From contig NZ_JAOEFX010000002.1 of the NCBI RefSeq assembly GCF_025421775.1, positions 496,001 through 560,000 on the forward strand: a DNA stretch of 64,000 nucleotides, read 5' to 3'. The position numbers and the translations under genes are program-made. How positions within the stretch are numbered: position 1 is the first letter of the stretch; the number at the start of each line of letters is the position of its first letter. The notes below the pieces were generated by a model. The model saw only the letters and a list, made by a program, of their open reading frames with translations. It was not told where the DNA came from and made no database searches. The stretch comes from Paenarthrobacter aurescens. Its GTDB lineage: Bacteria > Actinomycetota > Actinomycetes > Actinomycetales > Micrococcaceae. Shown here piece by piece: positions 7,510 to 15,976 of this stretch.

Positions 7510-8474
7510 GCGAAAGCAAGCTCCTTCTTATTGCCGAAGACGCCTTGCGGGCGGAAGATCATCAGGAGCATCAGCGCGACACCCACCAGGATGTAGCGCA
7601 ACTGGCCGGCCTGGACGGTGGTCAGCCAGGTGACTGCCCCTGATTCGATAAGGCCGTAGAGCAGGCTCTGGGTCAGCGACAGGACAACCCAGAAGATCAT
7701 GGCTCCGATGACCGGCCCCAGGACAGTGGCCATGCCACCGAGGAGGAGGCAGGTCCACAGGAAGAACGTCAGTTCCGTGCCGTAGTTGGACGGCTGGACA
7801 GCGCCGCGGGGGAGCGTGAAGATCATGCCCGCCAAGGCACCCAGCACACCACCGATGATCAGTGCTTGCATCTTGTAGGCGTAGACGTTCTTACCGAGAG
7901 AACGGACAGCATTCTCGTCTTCGCGGATGCCCTTCAGGACACGGCCCCACGGGCTGCGCATGAGGAGCCACACCAGCACACAGCACACGATTACAAGTCC
8001 CCAGCCGACTACGCGGATGAAGAAGTCGCGGTTGTTCATGCCCATGTAGGACCCCTCGGGGAAGGGGTTCATGGCGTAGAACGTGTTCTCGAACGCTGCC
8101 AGACCGTTGGCCGAGCCCGTGACGCTGGTGAGCTGGTTGGTGGTGACTACGTAGCGGACAATTTCTGCCGCTGCGATGGTGACGATTGCCAGGTAGTCGG
8201 CGCGTAGCCGGAGGGTGGGAATTCCAAGGATGAAGGCGAAGATCACCGAGCAAAGAATGGAGATGATCAGTGCAAGGAAGAAGGGAGCGTCGAAGCTCAG
8301 GGTGGAGATGGCGAAACCGTAGGCACCGACGGCCATGAAGCCGGCCTGGCCGAAGTTCAACAGGCCTGAGTAGCCGAAGTGAACCGCGAGGCCCAAAGCG
8401 GCAAGTGCGTAGGCCGCCGTCGTCGGGCTGAACAATTCGCCAAGGGCGCTGGAGAAAATAAATCCGAAGTCCAT
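7506..8474 (-). CDS. livM: Branched-chain amino acid ABC transporter permease (LivM-type)
   Basis: This 322-residue integral membrane subunit has about eight to ten hydrophobic segments. It carries LivM-type sequence such as GYSGLLNFGQAGFMAVGAYG (residues about 33-52) and the ATPase-contacting loop SPWGRVLKGIREDENAVRSLG. It would form half of the import channel with LivH. The gene lies 9 nt downstream of livH and overlaps livG by 4 nt, so the four genes form one operon. Confidence 0.92.
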   Translation of the reverse strand: MDFGFIFSSALGELFSPTTAAYALAALGLAVHFGYSGLLNFGQAGFMAVGAYGFAISTLSFDAPFFLALIISILCSVIFAFILGIPTLRLRADYLAIVTIAAAEIVRYVVTTNQLTSVTGSANGLAAFENTFYAMNPFPEGSYMGMNNRDFFIRVVGWGLVIVCCVLVWLLMRSPWGRVLKGIREDENAVRSLGKNVYAYKMQALIIGGVLGALAGMIFTLPRGAVQPSNYGTELTFFLWTCLLLGGMATVLGPVIGAMIFWVVLSLTQSLLYGLIESGAVTWLTTVQAGQLRYILVGVALMLLMIFRPQGVFGNKKELAFA

Positions 8475-8483
8475 GGCCCGCTC

Positions 8484-9818
8484 CTAACCCACACGCTCAC
8501 GCCGGCCGAGGATACCCTGCGGTCGGAACAGAAGAACAACAATCATGATGAACAAGGCACCGACGTACTTGAGGTCGGCTGGAAGGCCGAACACAGTTGT
8601 CAGTTCGACGAAGATGCCGACGACGATCGAGCCGATCAGAGCTCCGAAGACGGTCCCCAGACCGCCAAGTGTCACGCCGGCGAAGATGAGAAGCAGGATC
8701 TGCGAGCCCATGTCGAAGGTGACGCCCGGACGGTAGTACGCCCACAGGATGCCACCGAGGGAGGCGAGGACGCCGCCAACGATCCAGACGATGCGGATGA
8801 CGGAGTCGACGTCGATGCCGGAGGCGGCTGCGAGTGCAGGGTTGTCCGCTACAGCGCGGGTTGCCTTGCCCAGACGGGTCTTCAGCAGGACGATGCCGAT
8901 CAAGGCGATGACCACGGCGCTGATGACCAGCGACCACAGGTTGTTCGGGGAGATGGATACAGGCCCGATCTGGATTTCCGCGCTTTGTGCTCCGGGCAGC
9001 TGTTGGGTTGCTCCACCGAAGAAGAACTGGATGACGTAGCGGATGGCCAAGGCCAGGCCGATGCTGACGATCATCATGGGAACGAGGCCGGAGCCGCGCT
9101 TCCGCAGTGGACGCCAGAGTCCGGCGTCCTGGACGTAGCCGAAGAGGCCGCCGCCGATCAGTGCCAGCAGGATCGCCAGCCAGAAGGGGAGTCCGAAACC
9201 GTTGAACATGAACACGAGGACGGCGCCCAGGGTCACCATCTCGCCGTGGGCGAAGTTGGTCAGGCCTGTGGTTCCGAAGATCAGGGACAGGCCCACGGAG
9301 GCGAGGGCAAGAAGGAGGCCAAAGCTCAGGCCCGCCACCAGGCGGTTGAGGAGGTTCTGGCCAAAGTCCTGCTGTTGGACCACGATGCCCTCACCGAAGG
9401 CGAAGATCACCGACAGGTTGGAGGTCTGGCTGAACGTGACATCGCGGGGATTGTCCTGGCCCTCGGCCAGTGCGATTCCCTCCGGCAAGGTGGAGGTGTC
9501 CAGCTCTATGGTGTAGGTGCCCTGCACGGGGACACCGATGGTCCACGCACCGTTGGCTCCGGAGGTGGCGTCACCTTCGAACCCGTTGCCTGAGGCTTTG
9601 ATTTTGACGCCGGGTATGGGTGCCCGGGCATCATCGCGGAGGAATCCGCTGATGTTGTTTTGGAATGTCGTCGGTGACGGCGAAGGCGATGGGGTGGTTG
9701 CCTGTGCCGAGGGGGCGGCGATCAACAGAGCGGCGATGAGGGCTGCGAACAGCGCCCCCACAACTCTCTGTAGTCCCTTGGACCGTCTGATGGACGGGTC
9801 GCGCAGTGTGCTTCTCAA
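8484..9818 (-). CDS. livH: Branched-chain amino acid permease (LivH-type) with N-terminal secreted beta-domain
   Basis: I take the start at TTG 9818 because GGAGG lies 8 nt before it; the upstream GTG at 9833 has no ribosome site, and that GGAGG overlaps its first codons. This gives 444 residues. A hydrophobic signal-like segment (VVGALFAALIAALLIAA) is followed by a Ser/Pro linker and an ~90-residue beta-rich domain resembling carboxypeptidase-regulatory/Cna-B folds (ISGFLRDDARAPIPGVKIKA, GANGAWTIGVPVQGTYTIEL). The LivH permease (LASVGLSLIFGTTGLTNFAHGEM) occupies the rest. Ordinary LivH is about 300 residues, so ~140 residues are additional and probably extracytoplasmic. Confidence 0.9.
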   Translation of the reverse strand: MRSTLRDPSIRRSKGLQRVVGALFAALIAALLIAAPSAQATTPSPSPSPTTFQNNISGFLRDDARAPIPGVKIKASGNGFEGDATSGANGAWTIGVPVQGTYTIELDTSTLPEGIALAEGQDNPRDVTFSQTSNLSVIFAFGEGIVVQQQDFGQNLLNRLVAGLSFGLLLALASVGLSLIFGTTGLTNFAHGEMVTLGAVLVFMFNGFGLPFWLAILLALIGGGLFGYVQDAGLWRPLRKRGSGLVPMMIVSIGLALAIRYVIQFFFGGATQQLPGAQSAEIQIGPVSISPNNLWSLVISAVVIALIGIVLLKTRLGKATRAVADNPALAAASGIDVDSVIRIVWIVGGVLASLGGILWAYYRPGVTFDMGSQILLLIFAGVTLGGLGTVFGALIGSIVVGIFVELTTVFGLPADLKYVGALFIMIVVLLFRPQGILGRRERVG

Positions 9819-10236
9819 AATGGAAACCTCCACAGTGGGGGTGGTCCCGGCTGCGCCATTGCAGCCGGTGCGAACGGTAAATGGGGCTTGTGAACAGTTC
9901 TTGCCTAGCTGCCTCGATTGTGATCTAAGTCACCCATGTGTGGCCTATGTTACCGCCCGGTGGACTGAATGAATGCCCAGTTCGGGGGTGCAAACATCGC
10001 GATCGGATAACAACTGTGAAGCTATAGGCAACTTATGATGTAGCTAAACTTAAGTAAACCTTTGTTGAGTAAGGGTGCTTCTAAACGTTCCGGCGGGTCC
10101 CTGTCGCTGCCACTCTGCCGCTTTCGTGTCACGGTTGCGTTTCGTCTGGGTGAACAAGGGAACTTTCCCTGCCGCGCGCGCGTGGTAATTGGTACCGTGA
10201 ATTATCACTTAGCCCTTTTTCAGGAGGACACCCGCA
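9819..10236. other. Divergent control region between livH and the Bax-inhibitor-like gene
   Basis: This 418-bp gap holds the CRP/GlxR-like site at 9919-9934, an A/T-rich island at about 10000-10075 that stands out from the GC-rich surroundings (it includes ACTTAAGT and several TA-rich hexamers), and the AGGAGG of the rightward gene at 10222-10227. I could not place -10/-35 boxes with confidence. No coding sequence is convincing. Confidence 0.5.
9919..9934 (-). promoter_or_regulatory. CRP/GlxR-like operator upstream of livHMGF
   Basis: TGTGATCTAAGTCACC matches 11 of 12 defined positions of TGTGA-N2-TA-N2-TCACA. It is centred about 108 bp before the livH start codon, nearly the same distance as the companion site before the binding-protein gene. 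Confidence 0.65.
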
Positions 10237-11148
10237 ATGGCACTTGGCGGAAACCCAGTCTTCAACGGAAAGAATTTCCGTGGAGCAAAGCAGGCCCCGC
10301 CTGTACCGCAGAACCCGTACGGCCAGCAGTTTAACCAGGCACCCGGTCGGGCGCCTGGCCAGGTGATGGATGGCCAGGCCGCGTGGTCTGCCCAGCAGCA
10401 GAACATGACCAATGAGCAGCTGCAGCAGATGTACAACCAGCCGGCTGCCGGCCCCGCCGACACCGGCCGCATGACCTATGACGACGTCATCATGAAGACT
10501 GTCGCCTGCCTCGTGGTCCTGGTGATCGGCGCCGGCGTGACGCTCTTCGTAGCTCCTGCCCTGTCCACGATGCTCATGATCGTTGGCGCGCTGGGCGGCT
10601 TCGTCCTGGCACTGGTCAACACCTTCAAGAAGCAGCCTTCACCTGCCCTGATCCTTGCTTACGCCGGTCTGGAAGGCCTGTTCCTGGGCGGCCTGACCCG
10701 TATCCTCGACGGCAGGTACCCCGGCGTCGGCCTCCAGGCTGTCATCGGTACGCTGGCAGTCTTCGGCGTCACCCTGGTGCTCTTCAGGAGCGGCAAAGTC
10801 CGCGCCACCCCCAAGATGGTGCGCTTCTTCATGATCGCCACCATCGGTTACGCAGTCTTCGCCCTGATCAACATGGTGATGATGTGGACCGGCGCCGTGC
10901 AGGAGCCCTTCGGCCTGCGAACCAGCATGACGATTGCAGGCATCCCGCTGGGTGTCTTCATCGGCATCCTCGCCATTGGCCTTGCAGCCTTCTCGCTGAT
11001 CATGGACTTCACCAGCATCGAAGAAGGCGTCCGCGCCGGCGCCCCGGAGCGTTACTCCTGGGTTGCTGCCTTCGGCCTGACGGTCACCCTGGTTTGGCTC
11101 TACATTGAAATCATCCGCCTCCTGGCAATCTTGCGAGGCGACGACTAA
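10237..11148 (+). CDS. Bax inhibitor-1/YccA family membrane protein
   Basis: This 303-residue protein has a soluble N-terminus of about 85 residues rich in Gln, Pro and Asn, followed by about seven hydrophobic helices typical of the UPF0005/BI-1 family, whose characterised members are pH-sensitive Ca2+ channels or leak proteins. Its bacterial role here is unknown. AGGAGG at 10222-10227, 9 nt before ATG, fixes the start. It is monocistronic, with a terminator at 11173-11205. Confidence 0.88.
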   Translation: MALGGNPVFNGKNFRGAKQAPPVPQNPYGQQFNQAPGRAPGQVMDGQAAWSAQQQNMTNEQLQQMYNQPAAGPADTGRMTYDDVIMKTVACLVVLVIGAGVTLFVAPALSTMLMIVGALGGFVLALVNTFKKQPSPALILAYAGLEGLFLGGLTRILDGRYPGVGLQAVIGTLAVFGVTLVLFRSGKVRATPKMVRFFMIATIGYAVFALINMVMMWTGAVQEPFGLRTSMTIAGIPLGVFIGILAIGLAAFSLIMDFTSIEEGVRAGAPERYSWVAAFGLTVTLVWLYIEIIRLLAILRGDD

Positions 11149-11172
11149 CTCCATCGGAGTTCGTCACACGTG

Positions 11173-11205
11173 AAATGCCCCCGAAGAGTCTTCGGGGGCA
11201 TTTTT
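11173..11205. terminator. Bidirectional terminator between converging genes
   Basis: AAATGCCCCCGAAGA and TCTTCGGGGGCATTT form a 15-bp stem with a single-base gap, followed by TT on + and preceded by A residues, so it works for both the + gene ending at 11148 and the - gene ending at 11227. Confidence 0.92.
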
Positions 11206-11226
11206 GCGTCCGGGCCAGCCATCGGC

Positions 11227-12465
11227 CTAGCTCAGGCGCTCGAAAACCACGGCCATTCCCTGCCCGCCGCCAACGCACAGGGTGGCAAGCCCCAGGGTTC
11301 CATCGCGCTCCTTGAGACCGTTCAGGAGCGTACTGGTCATCCGTGCACCGGTCATGCCAAAGGGGTGTCCCAAGGCGATGGCGCCACCGTGGACGTTGAG
11401 CTTGGCAGGGTCGATGCCCAGTTCACGTGCACTTGCCACCACCTGCACGGCGAAGGCTTCGTTGAGCTCCACCAGATCGATATCCTCCATGGTCAGTCCG
11501 GCCAAAGCCAGCGCCCGCCGGGTGGACTCCACCGGCCCCATGCCCATCAGTTCGGGGGAGAGGGCGCTGACGCCAGTGGACACCACCCTCGCCAGTGGTT
11601 GCAGGCCAAGTTCCCGGGCACGTGAGTCACTCATGACAACCACCGCGGCGGCGCCGTCATTGAGCGGGCACGCGTTGCCGGCCGTGACGGTTCCCTCTGA
11701 ACGGAAGACCGGTTGCAGGGCGGACACTGCTTCGAGGGTCACGCCTGCCCGGGGTGAATCATCCCGATCCACCACTGTGCCGTCCCTGCGTGTGTACGGC
11801 GTAATGTCGCGGGAGTAGAACCCTGATGCGATGGCAGCTTCTGCGCGGTTTTGGCTCAGTACGCCCCACTCGTCCTGCTCGGCACGGCTGATGCCGTAGC
11901 TGGTGGCGACGTTCTCGGCGGTCTGTCCCATGGAAATATAAATGTCCGGTAGGCGGCCACCCAGTCGGGGATCTGTCCACGGAATGTTGGACGCTGCCCT
12001 CGCCGCGGTGCGTTGGGCGGCCGATTCGAAGAGTGGGTTGTGGGTGGCGGTGTCCGTTTCGCCGGCACCGGCCCAATTCTGGTATCTGGTGACACTCTCC
12101 ACTCCAGCGGACACGATCGCATTGGCCTCACCGGATTTGATGGCGTGAAATGCCATTCGCAGGGTTTGCAGGCTCGACGCACAGAAGCGGTTGATGGTGG
12201 CCGCCGGCACGCGGTCCAGCCCGGCGAGGACGGCCACCACCCGTGCCATGTTGGACCCGGCCTCACCGCTGGGTTCGGCGCAGCCGAGGAGGATGTCGTC
12301 CAGGCCGCGTCCGTCGTCCGCGGCAGGATCAAACCCCGGGAGTTTAGCGAGGGCAGCACGCACCATGGCCGTCGCGAGGTCGTCGGGGCGTTCGTCCTTG
12401 AGCGAGCCTTTGAAAGCCCGGCCAATAGGGCTTCTGGCAGTGGAAACAATGACAGCCTCAGTCAT
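11227..12465 (-). CDS. Acetyl-CoA acyltransferase (thiolase)
   Basis: This 412-residue thiolase either condenses two acyl-CoAs or cleaves 3-ketoacyl-CoA. The acylated Cys95 sits in NRFCASSLQT. The C-terminal GGAIALGHPFGMTGAR supplies the catalytic His, and CVGGGQGMA the second Cys. The length fits FadA/AtoB enzymes (about 390-410). No other beta-oxidation gene adjoins it, so biosynthetic and degradative roles cannot be separated. TAAGCT lies 6 nt upstream of ATG, indicating a leaderless transcript. Confidence 0.9.
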   Translation of the reverse strand: MTEAVIVSTARSPIGRAFKGSLKDERPDDLATAMVRAALAKLPGFDPAADDGRGLDDILLGCAEPSGEAGSNMARVVAVLAGLDRVPAATINRFCASSLQTLRMAFHAIKSGEANAIVSAGVESVTRYQNWAGAGETDTATHNPLFESAAQRTAARAASNIPWTDPRLGGRLPDIYISMGQTAENVATSYGISRAEQDEWGVLSQNRAEAAIASGFYSRDITPYTRRDGTVVDRDDSPRAGVTLEAVSALQPVFRSEGTVTAGNACPLNDGAAAVVVMSDSRARELGLQPLARVVSTGVSALSPELMGMGPVESTRRALALAGLTMEDIDLVELNEAFAVQVVASARELGIDPAKLNVHGGAIALGHPFGMTGARMTSTLLNGLKERDGTLGLATLCVGGGQGMAVVFERLS

Positions 12466-12471
12466 GGCCCC

Positions 12472-12477
12472 AGCTTA
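12472..12477 (-). promoter_or_regulatory. Leaderless -10 (TAAGCT) for the thiolase gene
   Basis: TAAGCT on the minus strand is spaced 6 nt from the ATG at 12465, with no Shine-Dalgarno between. Confidence 0.55.
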
Positions 12478-12526
12478 CGCCCGGCGTCTGGACGGACGCC
12501 GGGCGTCTGGACGGGCGCCGGGCGTC
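12477..12526 (-). terminator. Hairpin with 19-bp direct repeat after galK
   Basis: ACGCCCGGCGTC (12477-12488) pairs with GACGCCGGGCGT (12495-12506). A 19-bp unit starting CGTCTGGACGG is repeated at 12485 and 12504 with one difference, adding a second possible 3' arm. It lies right after galK and before the thiolase promoter. Confidence 0.65.
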
Positions 12527-12531
12527 AGCGA

Positions 12532-13692
12532 TCAGGCCAGGCGAAGGGCGCCCGCCGCCGGAGTCACCGTGAAGATGTCCGGTGCGGTGTGGCCGGCCTC
12601 TGCGAAGGAGCGCACGACGGCGTCACGCACTTGCTGCTCCAGGCCCACCGGAGTCAGTGCGATGGCAGAGCCGCCGAAGCCGCCGCCGGTCATGCGGGCG
12701 CCGATGGCACCGTTGGCCCGCGAGGTGTCGACAGCGAGATCCAGTTCCGGGCAGGAGATCTCGAAGTCGTCGCGCATGGAAACGTGGCTCGCATCCAACA
12801 ATGGGCCAATGCTGGCGGGACCCTGGTTGCCCAGGACTTCCACGGTCTGGAGCACCCGGTCGTTCTCGGTGACCACGTGGCGCACGCGTTTCATCGTGGT
12901 CTCGTCCAGCAGTCCGGACGCTTCCTCCAACCGTTCCACGCCGACGTCGCGCAGTGCTTTGACGCCCAGGATCTCGGCACCCAACTCGCAGGACGCGCGG
13001 CGGGATGCGTAACCGCCGTCGGCATGTGAGTGTGAAACCTTGGTGTCGATGACCAGAAGGACCAGTCCGGAGGCTTCGGCGTCGAACGGGACGAGGTCCA
13101 CGTGCTGGTCGCGGCAGTCCAGGAAGACGGCGTGGCCCTTTGCGCCGCGCAGGGAGGCCGACTGGTCCATGATTCCGGTAGGGGCGCCAACGAACACGTT
13201 CTCCGCGCGTTGGGTGGCCAGCACCAGGTCCTCGGCCGCAAGTCCGGCACCGGTCAACTCATTGAGGGCCGAGATGACGGCGCACTCGATGGAATGGGAA
13301 GAAGACAGGCCCGCCCCGGAGGGAACGTCGGAATCCAGCAGGAGGTCGAACCCGGGCACCTCAATGCCGCGTTCCTTCAGTGCCCAAGCGACACCGAGTG
13401 GATAGCGGGACCAGCCTTCGCCCGAGCCCGGCTCCAGCTCTGAAAGGTCGGCTTCCACCACACCGTGTCCGCCGAAGGTGGACAGCAAGCGGACTGTGGA
13501 GTCATCGCGGACGCGAAGCGCAACCTTTGCCGTCTTGTCGATGGCAAAGGGCAGCACAAAGCCTTCGTTGTAGTCCGTGTGCTCGCCGATCAGGTTAACG
13601 CGTCCCGGCGCCTGCCACACGCCGTCGGGAGCTGCGCCGAACGTTTCCCTGAAGCGGGCGGCGAGGACGCTGGTGTCGGTGGTGGTCGTCAT
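12532..13692 (-). CDS. galK: Galactokinase
   Basis: This 386-residue GHMP-family kinase phosphorylates alpha-D-galactose to galactose 1-phosphate in the Leloir pathway. The galactokinase signature GRVNLIGEHTDY is at residues about 30-41. The GHMP ATP loop is seen as SGAGLSSSHSIE, and the C-terminal MTGGGFGGSAI is present. The start overlaps the galT stop by 4 nt, so the two genes are coupled. A mutarotase gene diverges upstream. No galE is present in the window. Confidence 0.95.
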   Translation of the reverse strand: MTTTTDTSVLAARFRETFGAAPDGVWQAPGRVNLIGEHTDYNEGFVLPFAIDKTAKVALRVRDDSTVRLLSTFGGHGVVEADLSELEPGSGEGWSRYPLGVAWALKERGIEVPGFDLLLDSDVPSGAGLSSSHSIECAVISALNELTGAGLAAEDLVLATQRAENVFVGAPTGIMDQSASLRGAKGHAVFLDCRDQHVDLVPFDAEASGLVLLVIDTKVSHSHADGGYASRRASCELGAEILGVKALRDVGVERLEEASGLLDETTMKRVRHVVTENDRVLQTVEVLGNQGPASIGPLLDASHVSMRDDFEISCPELDLAVDTSRANGAIGARMTGGGFGGSAIALTPVGLEQQVRDAVVRSFAEAGHTAPDIFTVTPAAGALRLA

Positions 13693-14840
13693 GCTCGGGT
13701 GCCTTCCAGGGTCTTGTTTGCGGCTGGTACTGCGGCGACGCTGCGCAGCCGCTCGGCCACTGCTTCGGGGGTGATGTCGTTAATGAACGCTCCCATGGCG
13801 GCCTCTGAACCGGCCAGGTACTTGAGCTTATCGGCTGCACGGCGGGGCGAGGTGAGCTGCAGGTGCAGTTGGCCCGCGGGACGAAGTGCCGGATCCAGCG
13901 GGGCCTGATGCCACGCCGAGATGTACGGCATGGGGGTGGGGTAGAGGGAGTCGAGGCGCTTGAGCAGGTCAAGGTAGACGTGCGAAAGTTCATCGCGTTC
14001 TGCGCCCGTGAGCGCTGCGAGGTCGGGGACGCTGCGATGGGGAACCAAGTGGATTTCCAGGGGCCAGCGGGCCGCGAAGGGAACGTAGGCGCTGAAGTGC
14101 TTTGCCTCCAGGACCATGCGGCTGCCGTCCTCGCGTTCAGCCTTGAGGAGCGACGCCGCCAACGTTTCCTTCCCGTCGACGTCGTCGTAGTACTTCCGGG
14201 CAACAGCACCGAGCTGGGCGGCGCGCGGCGTGACGTACGGGTACGCGTAAATCTGTCCATGCGGGTGATGCAGGGTGACGCCGATATCCGCGCCGCGGTT
14301 CTCGAACGGGAAGACCTGCTTGATGCCCGGCAAGGCGTTCAATGCTTCGGTCCGCTGGGCCCACGCTTCGATGACCGTGCGGGCGCGTGTCTCACCGAGT
14401 TCGGCGAAGGAGCCGGTGTGCTGCGGCGTGAACGCCACCACCTCGCAGCGACCGAACGCGGGTCCGGTAATTCCGTGGCCGCTGGTTCCCGGTGCGGGAA
14501 GCGGGGGAATGTCGCCGAGGGCCGGCCCTAGGGAGGGGAAGCGGTTTTCGAACACCACCACGTCATAGTCCGAGGCCGGAATTTCCGAGGGGTTCGCCGC
14601 GCTTGTAGGGCAAATGGGGCACTGGTCGGCAGGGGGAAGGTGCGTGCGGGTCTGGCGGTGGGCCGCTACGGCCACCCAGTCACCCGACAGGGCGTCGTAC
14701 CTGACCTCGCCGGGCTCTCCGCGCGCCGGAAGCTCGCGGTGGTCCACCAGTGATTCCGGTGTGCGTTCCGGAGTTCCGGGGTCGTCGAAATAGATCAGCT
14801 CGCGGCTGTCCGCAAGGCGGGTGCTGGTGATGCGACTCAT
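13689..14840 (-). CDS. galT: Galactose-1-phosphate uridylyltransferase
   Basis: This enzyme exchanges UMP between UDP-glucose and galactose 1-phosphate. I choose the ATG at 14840 (MSRITSTRL), giving 383 residues; the open frame continues six codons upstream. The zinc-type cysteines CPICPTS and the active-site HPHGQIYAYPY are visible. The sequence ends close to the galK start (4-nt overlap). It is the first gene of galTK and is divergent from the aldose epimerase, with about 100 bp between the starts. Confidence 0.94.
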   Translation of the reverse strand: MSRITSTRLADSRELIYFDDPGTPERTPESLVDHRELPARGEPGEVRYDALSGDWVAVAAHRQTRTHLPPADQCPICPTSAANPSEIPASDYDVVVFENRFPSLGPALGDIPPLPAPGTSGHGITGPAFGRCEVVAFTPQHTGSFAELGETRARTVIEAWAQRTEALNALPGIKQVFPFENRGADIGVTLHHPHGQIYAYPYVTPRAAQLGAVARKYYDDVDGKETLAASLLKAEREDGSRMVLEAKHFSAYVPFAARWPLEIHLVPHRSVPDLAALTGAERDELSHVYLDLLKRLDSLYPTPMPYISAWHQAPLDPALRPAGQLHLQLTSPRRAADKLKYLAGSEAAMGAFINDITPEAVAERLRSVAAVPAANKTLEGTRA

Positions 14841-14928
14841 GGATCCATCATTCCACAAGTGACCAAAAACGCATAGTTTCTAACAAAAGCTAACATTGGG
14901 CGGTGGGGCTACGGGTCCCGAAATGAAG

Positions 14929-14940
14929 TACGGTATTGCC
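14929..14940 (+). promoter_or_regulatory. Leaderless promoter -10 (TACGGT) for the mutarotase gene
   Basis: TACGGT at 14929-14934 stands 6 nt before ATG 14941. The longer in-frame ATG at 14896 lies upstream of this -10 and would not be transcribed from it. Confidence 0.6.
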
Positions 14941-15891
14941 ATGTCTGCCTCGCCTTCACCCGCCGATAACGCGCTTCCGTCCGAATCCCGCCGCTTCGCC
15001 ACGGGCAGGCAATTCGAGCTTCGCAGGGGCGATGCGCTCGCCGTCATCACCGAACTCGCTGCCGGGCTGCGCCTTTACTCCCGCGGCGGCGTGCAACTGA
15101 CGGAAAGCTACGATGACGACCAGATTCCTCCGGGCGCCACGGGCATCACCCTGGCGCCATGGGCCAACCGCGTGGAGGACGGGGTCTGGTACCTCGACGG
15201 CAAGAAGCAGCAACTCGATATCACCGAGGTCTCGCGCAACAACGCCAGCCACGGTCTGCTGCGGAACACTGCGTACACCTTGGTGGACGAATCAGAGTTC
15301 AGCGTGACGCTCGAAGCCACCGTCTTCCCGCAGCACGGTTACCCTTTCCTGGTCCGGCACCTGGTCCGCTATGAGCTGGATGAGGCCATGGACCTCCGCG
15401 TCCGGCAGACCTTGGTCAACGATTCCCAGGACAGGGCGCCCTTTGTGCTCGGGGCGCACCCCTACCTGCGCCTCGGCGACGTCGCTGCCGAGGACCTGGT
15501 GCTGACGGTGCACGCCCGTACCCGGCTGGTGGCCGACGAGCGCTTGATTCCCCGCAGCACAGCTGAAGCAGATGGCCAGTACGATCTTTCCGCCGGCACT
15601 GCGGTGAATGACCTGTTGATTGATGTCGCCTTGACCGATCTGGCGTACGACGGCGGCGTGGCCCGCCATACGCTGACAGCGCCTGATGGCCGCAGTGTCA
15701 GTCTCGAACAGGACGAGCTGTCCCCGTACGTCCATGTTTTTGTCACAGACACCTTCCCCGGCCGCTCCAAGGCAGTGGCCATCGAGCCTATGACGGGCCC
15801 TGCCAACGCCTTCAACAGCGGTGACGGCCTGCGATGGCTGGCCCCCGGCGAGGCGTTCACCATGAGTTGGGGCATCACCGCATCCCTCTGA
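14941..15891 (+). CDS. Aldose 1-epimerase (mutarotase) family protein
   Basis: This 316-residue beta-sandwich enzyme would interconvert alpha and beta anomers of a hexose, feeding alpha-galactose to the divergent galactokinase. Recognisable pieces are TLAPWANRVEDGVWYLDGKK, NNASHGLLRNTAY (catalytic His of the family) and ALGAHPYLRLGD-like sequence (read as VLGAHPYLRLGD). The C-terminal AIEPMTGPANAFNSGDGL includes the family's catalytic Glu. The start is set by the leaderless promoter. Position beside galTK supports a galactose role. Confidence 0.88.
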   Translation: MSASPSPADNALPSESRRFATGRQFELRRGDALAVITELAAGLRLYSRGGVQLTESYDDDQIPPGATGITLAPWANRVEDGVWYLDGKKQQLDITEVSRNNASHGLLRNTAYTLVDESEFSVTLEATVFPQHGYPFLVRHLVRYELDEAMDLRVRQTLVNDSQDRAPFVLGAHPYLRLGDVAAEDLVLTVHARTRLVADERLIPRSTAEADGQYDLSAGTAVNDLLIDVALTDLAYDGGVARHTLTAPDGRSVSLEQDELSPYVHVFVTDTFPGRSKAVAIEPMTGPANAFNSGDGLRWLAPGEAFTMSWGITASL

Positions 15892-15976
15892 GCTTTTTGT
15901 ACGTGTTGCCACAGCGTTTGGTACCCGCTGCGCGGGCCGGTTTCCCATACGGCGTGGCCTACGGAATTATGGGTTC

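Noticed and set aside
10062..10334. 90-codon frame upstream of and overlapping the Bax-inhibitor-like gene
   Set aside because: No ribosome site, basic low-complexity product, and it overlaps the leader and first codons of a well-supported gene.
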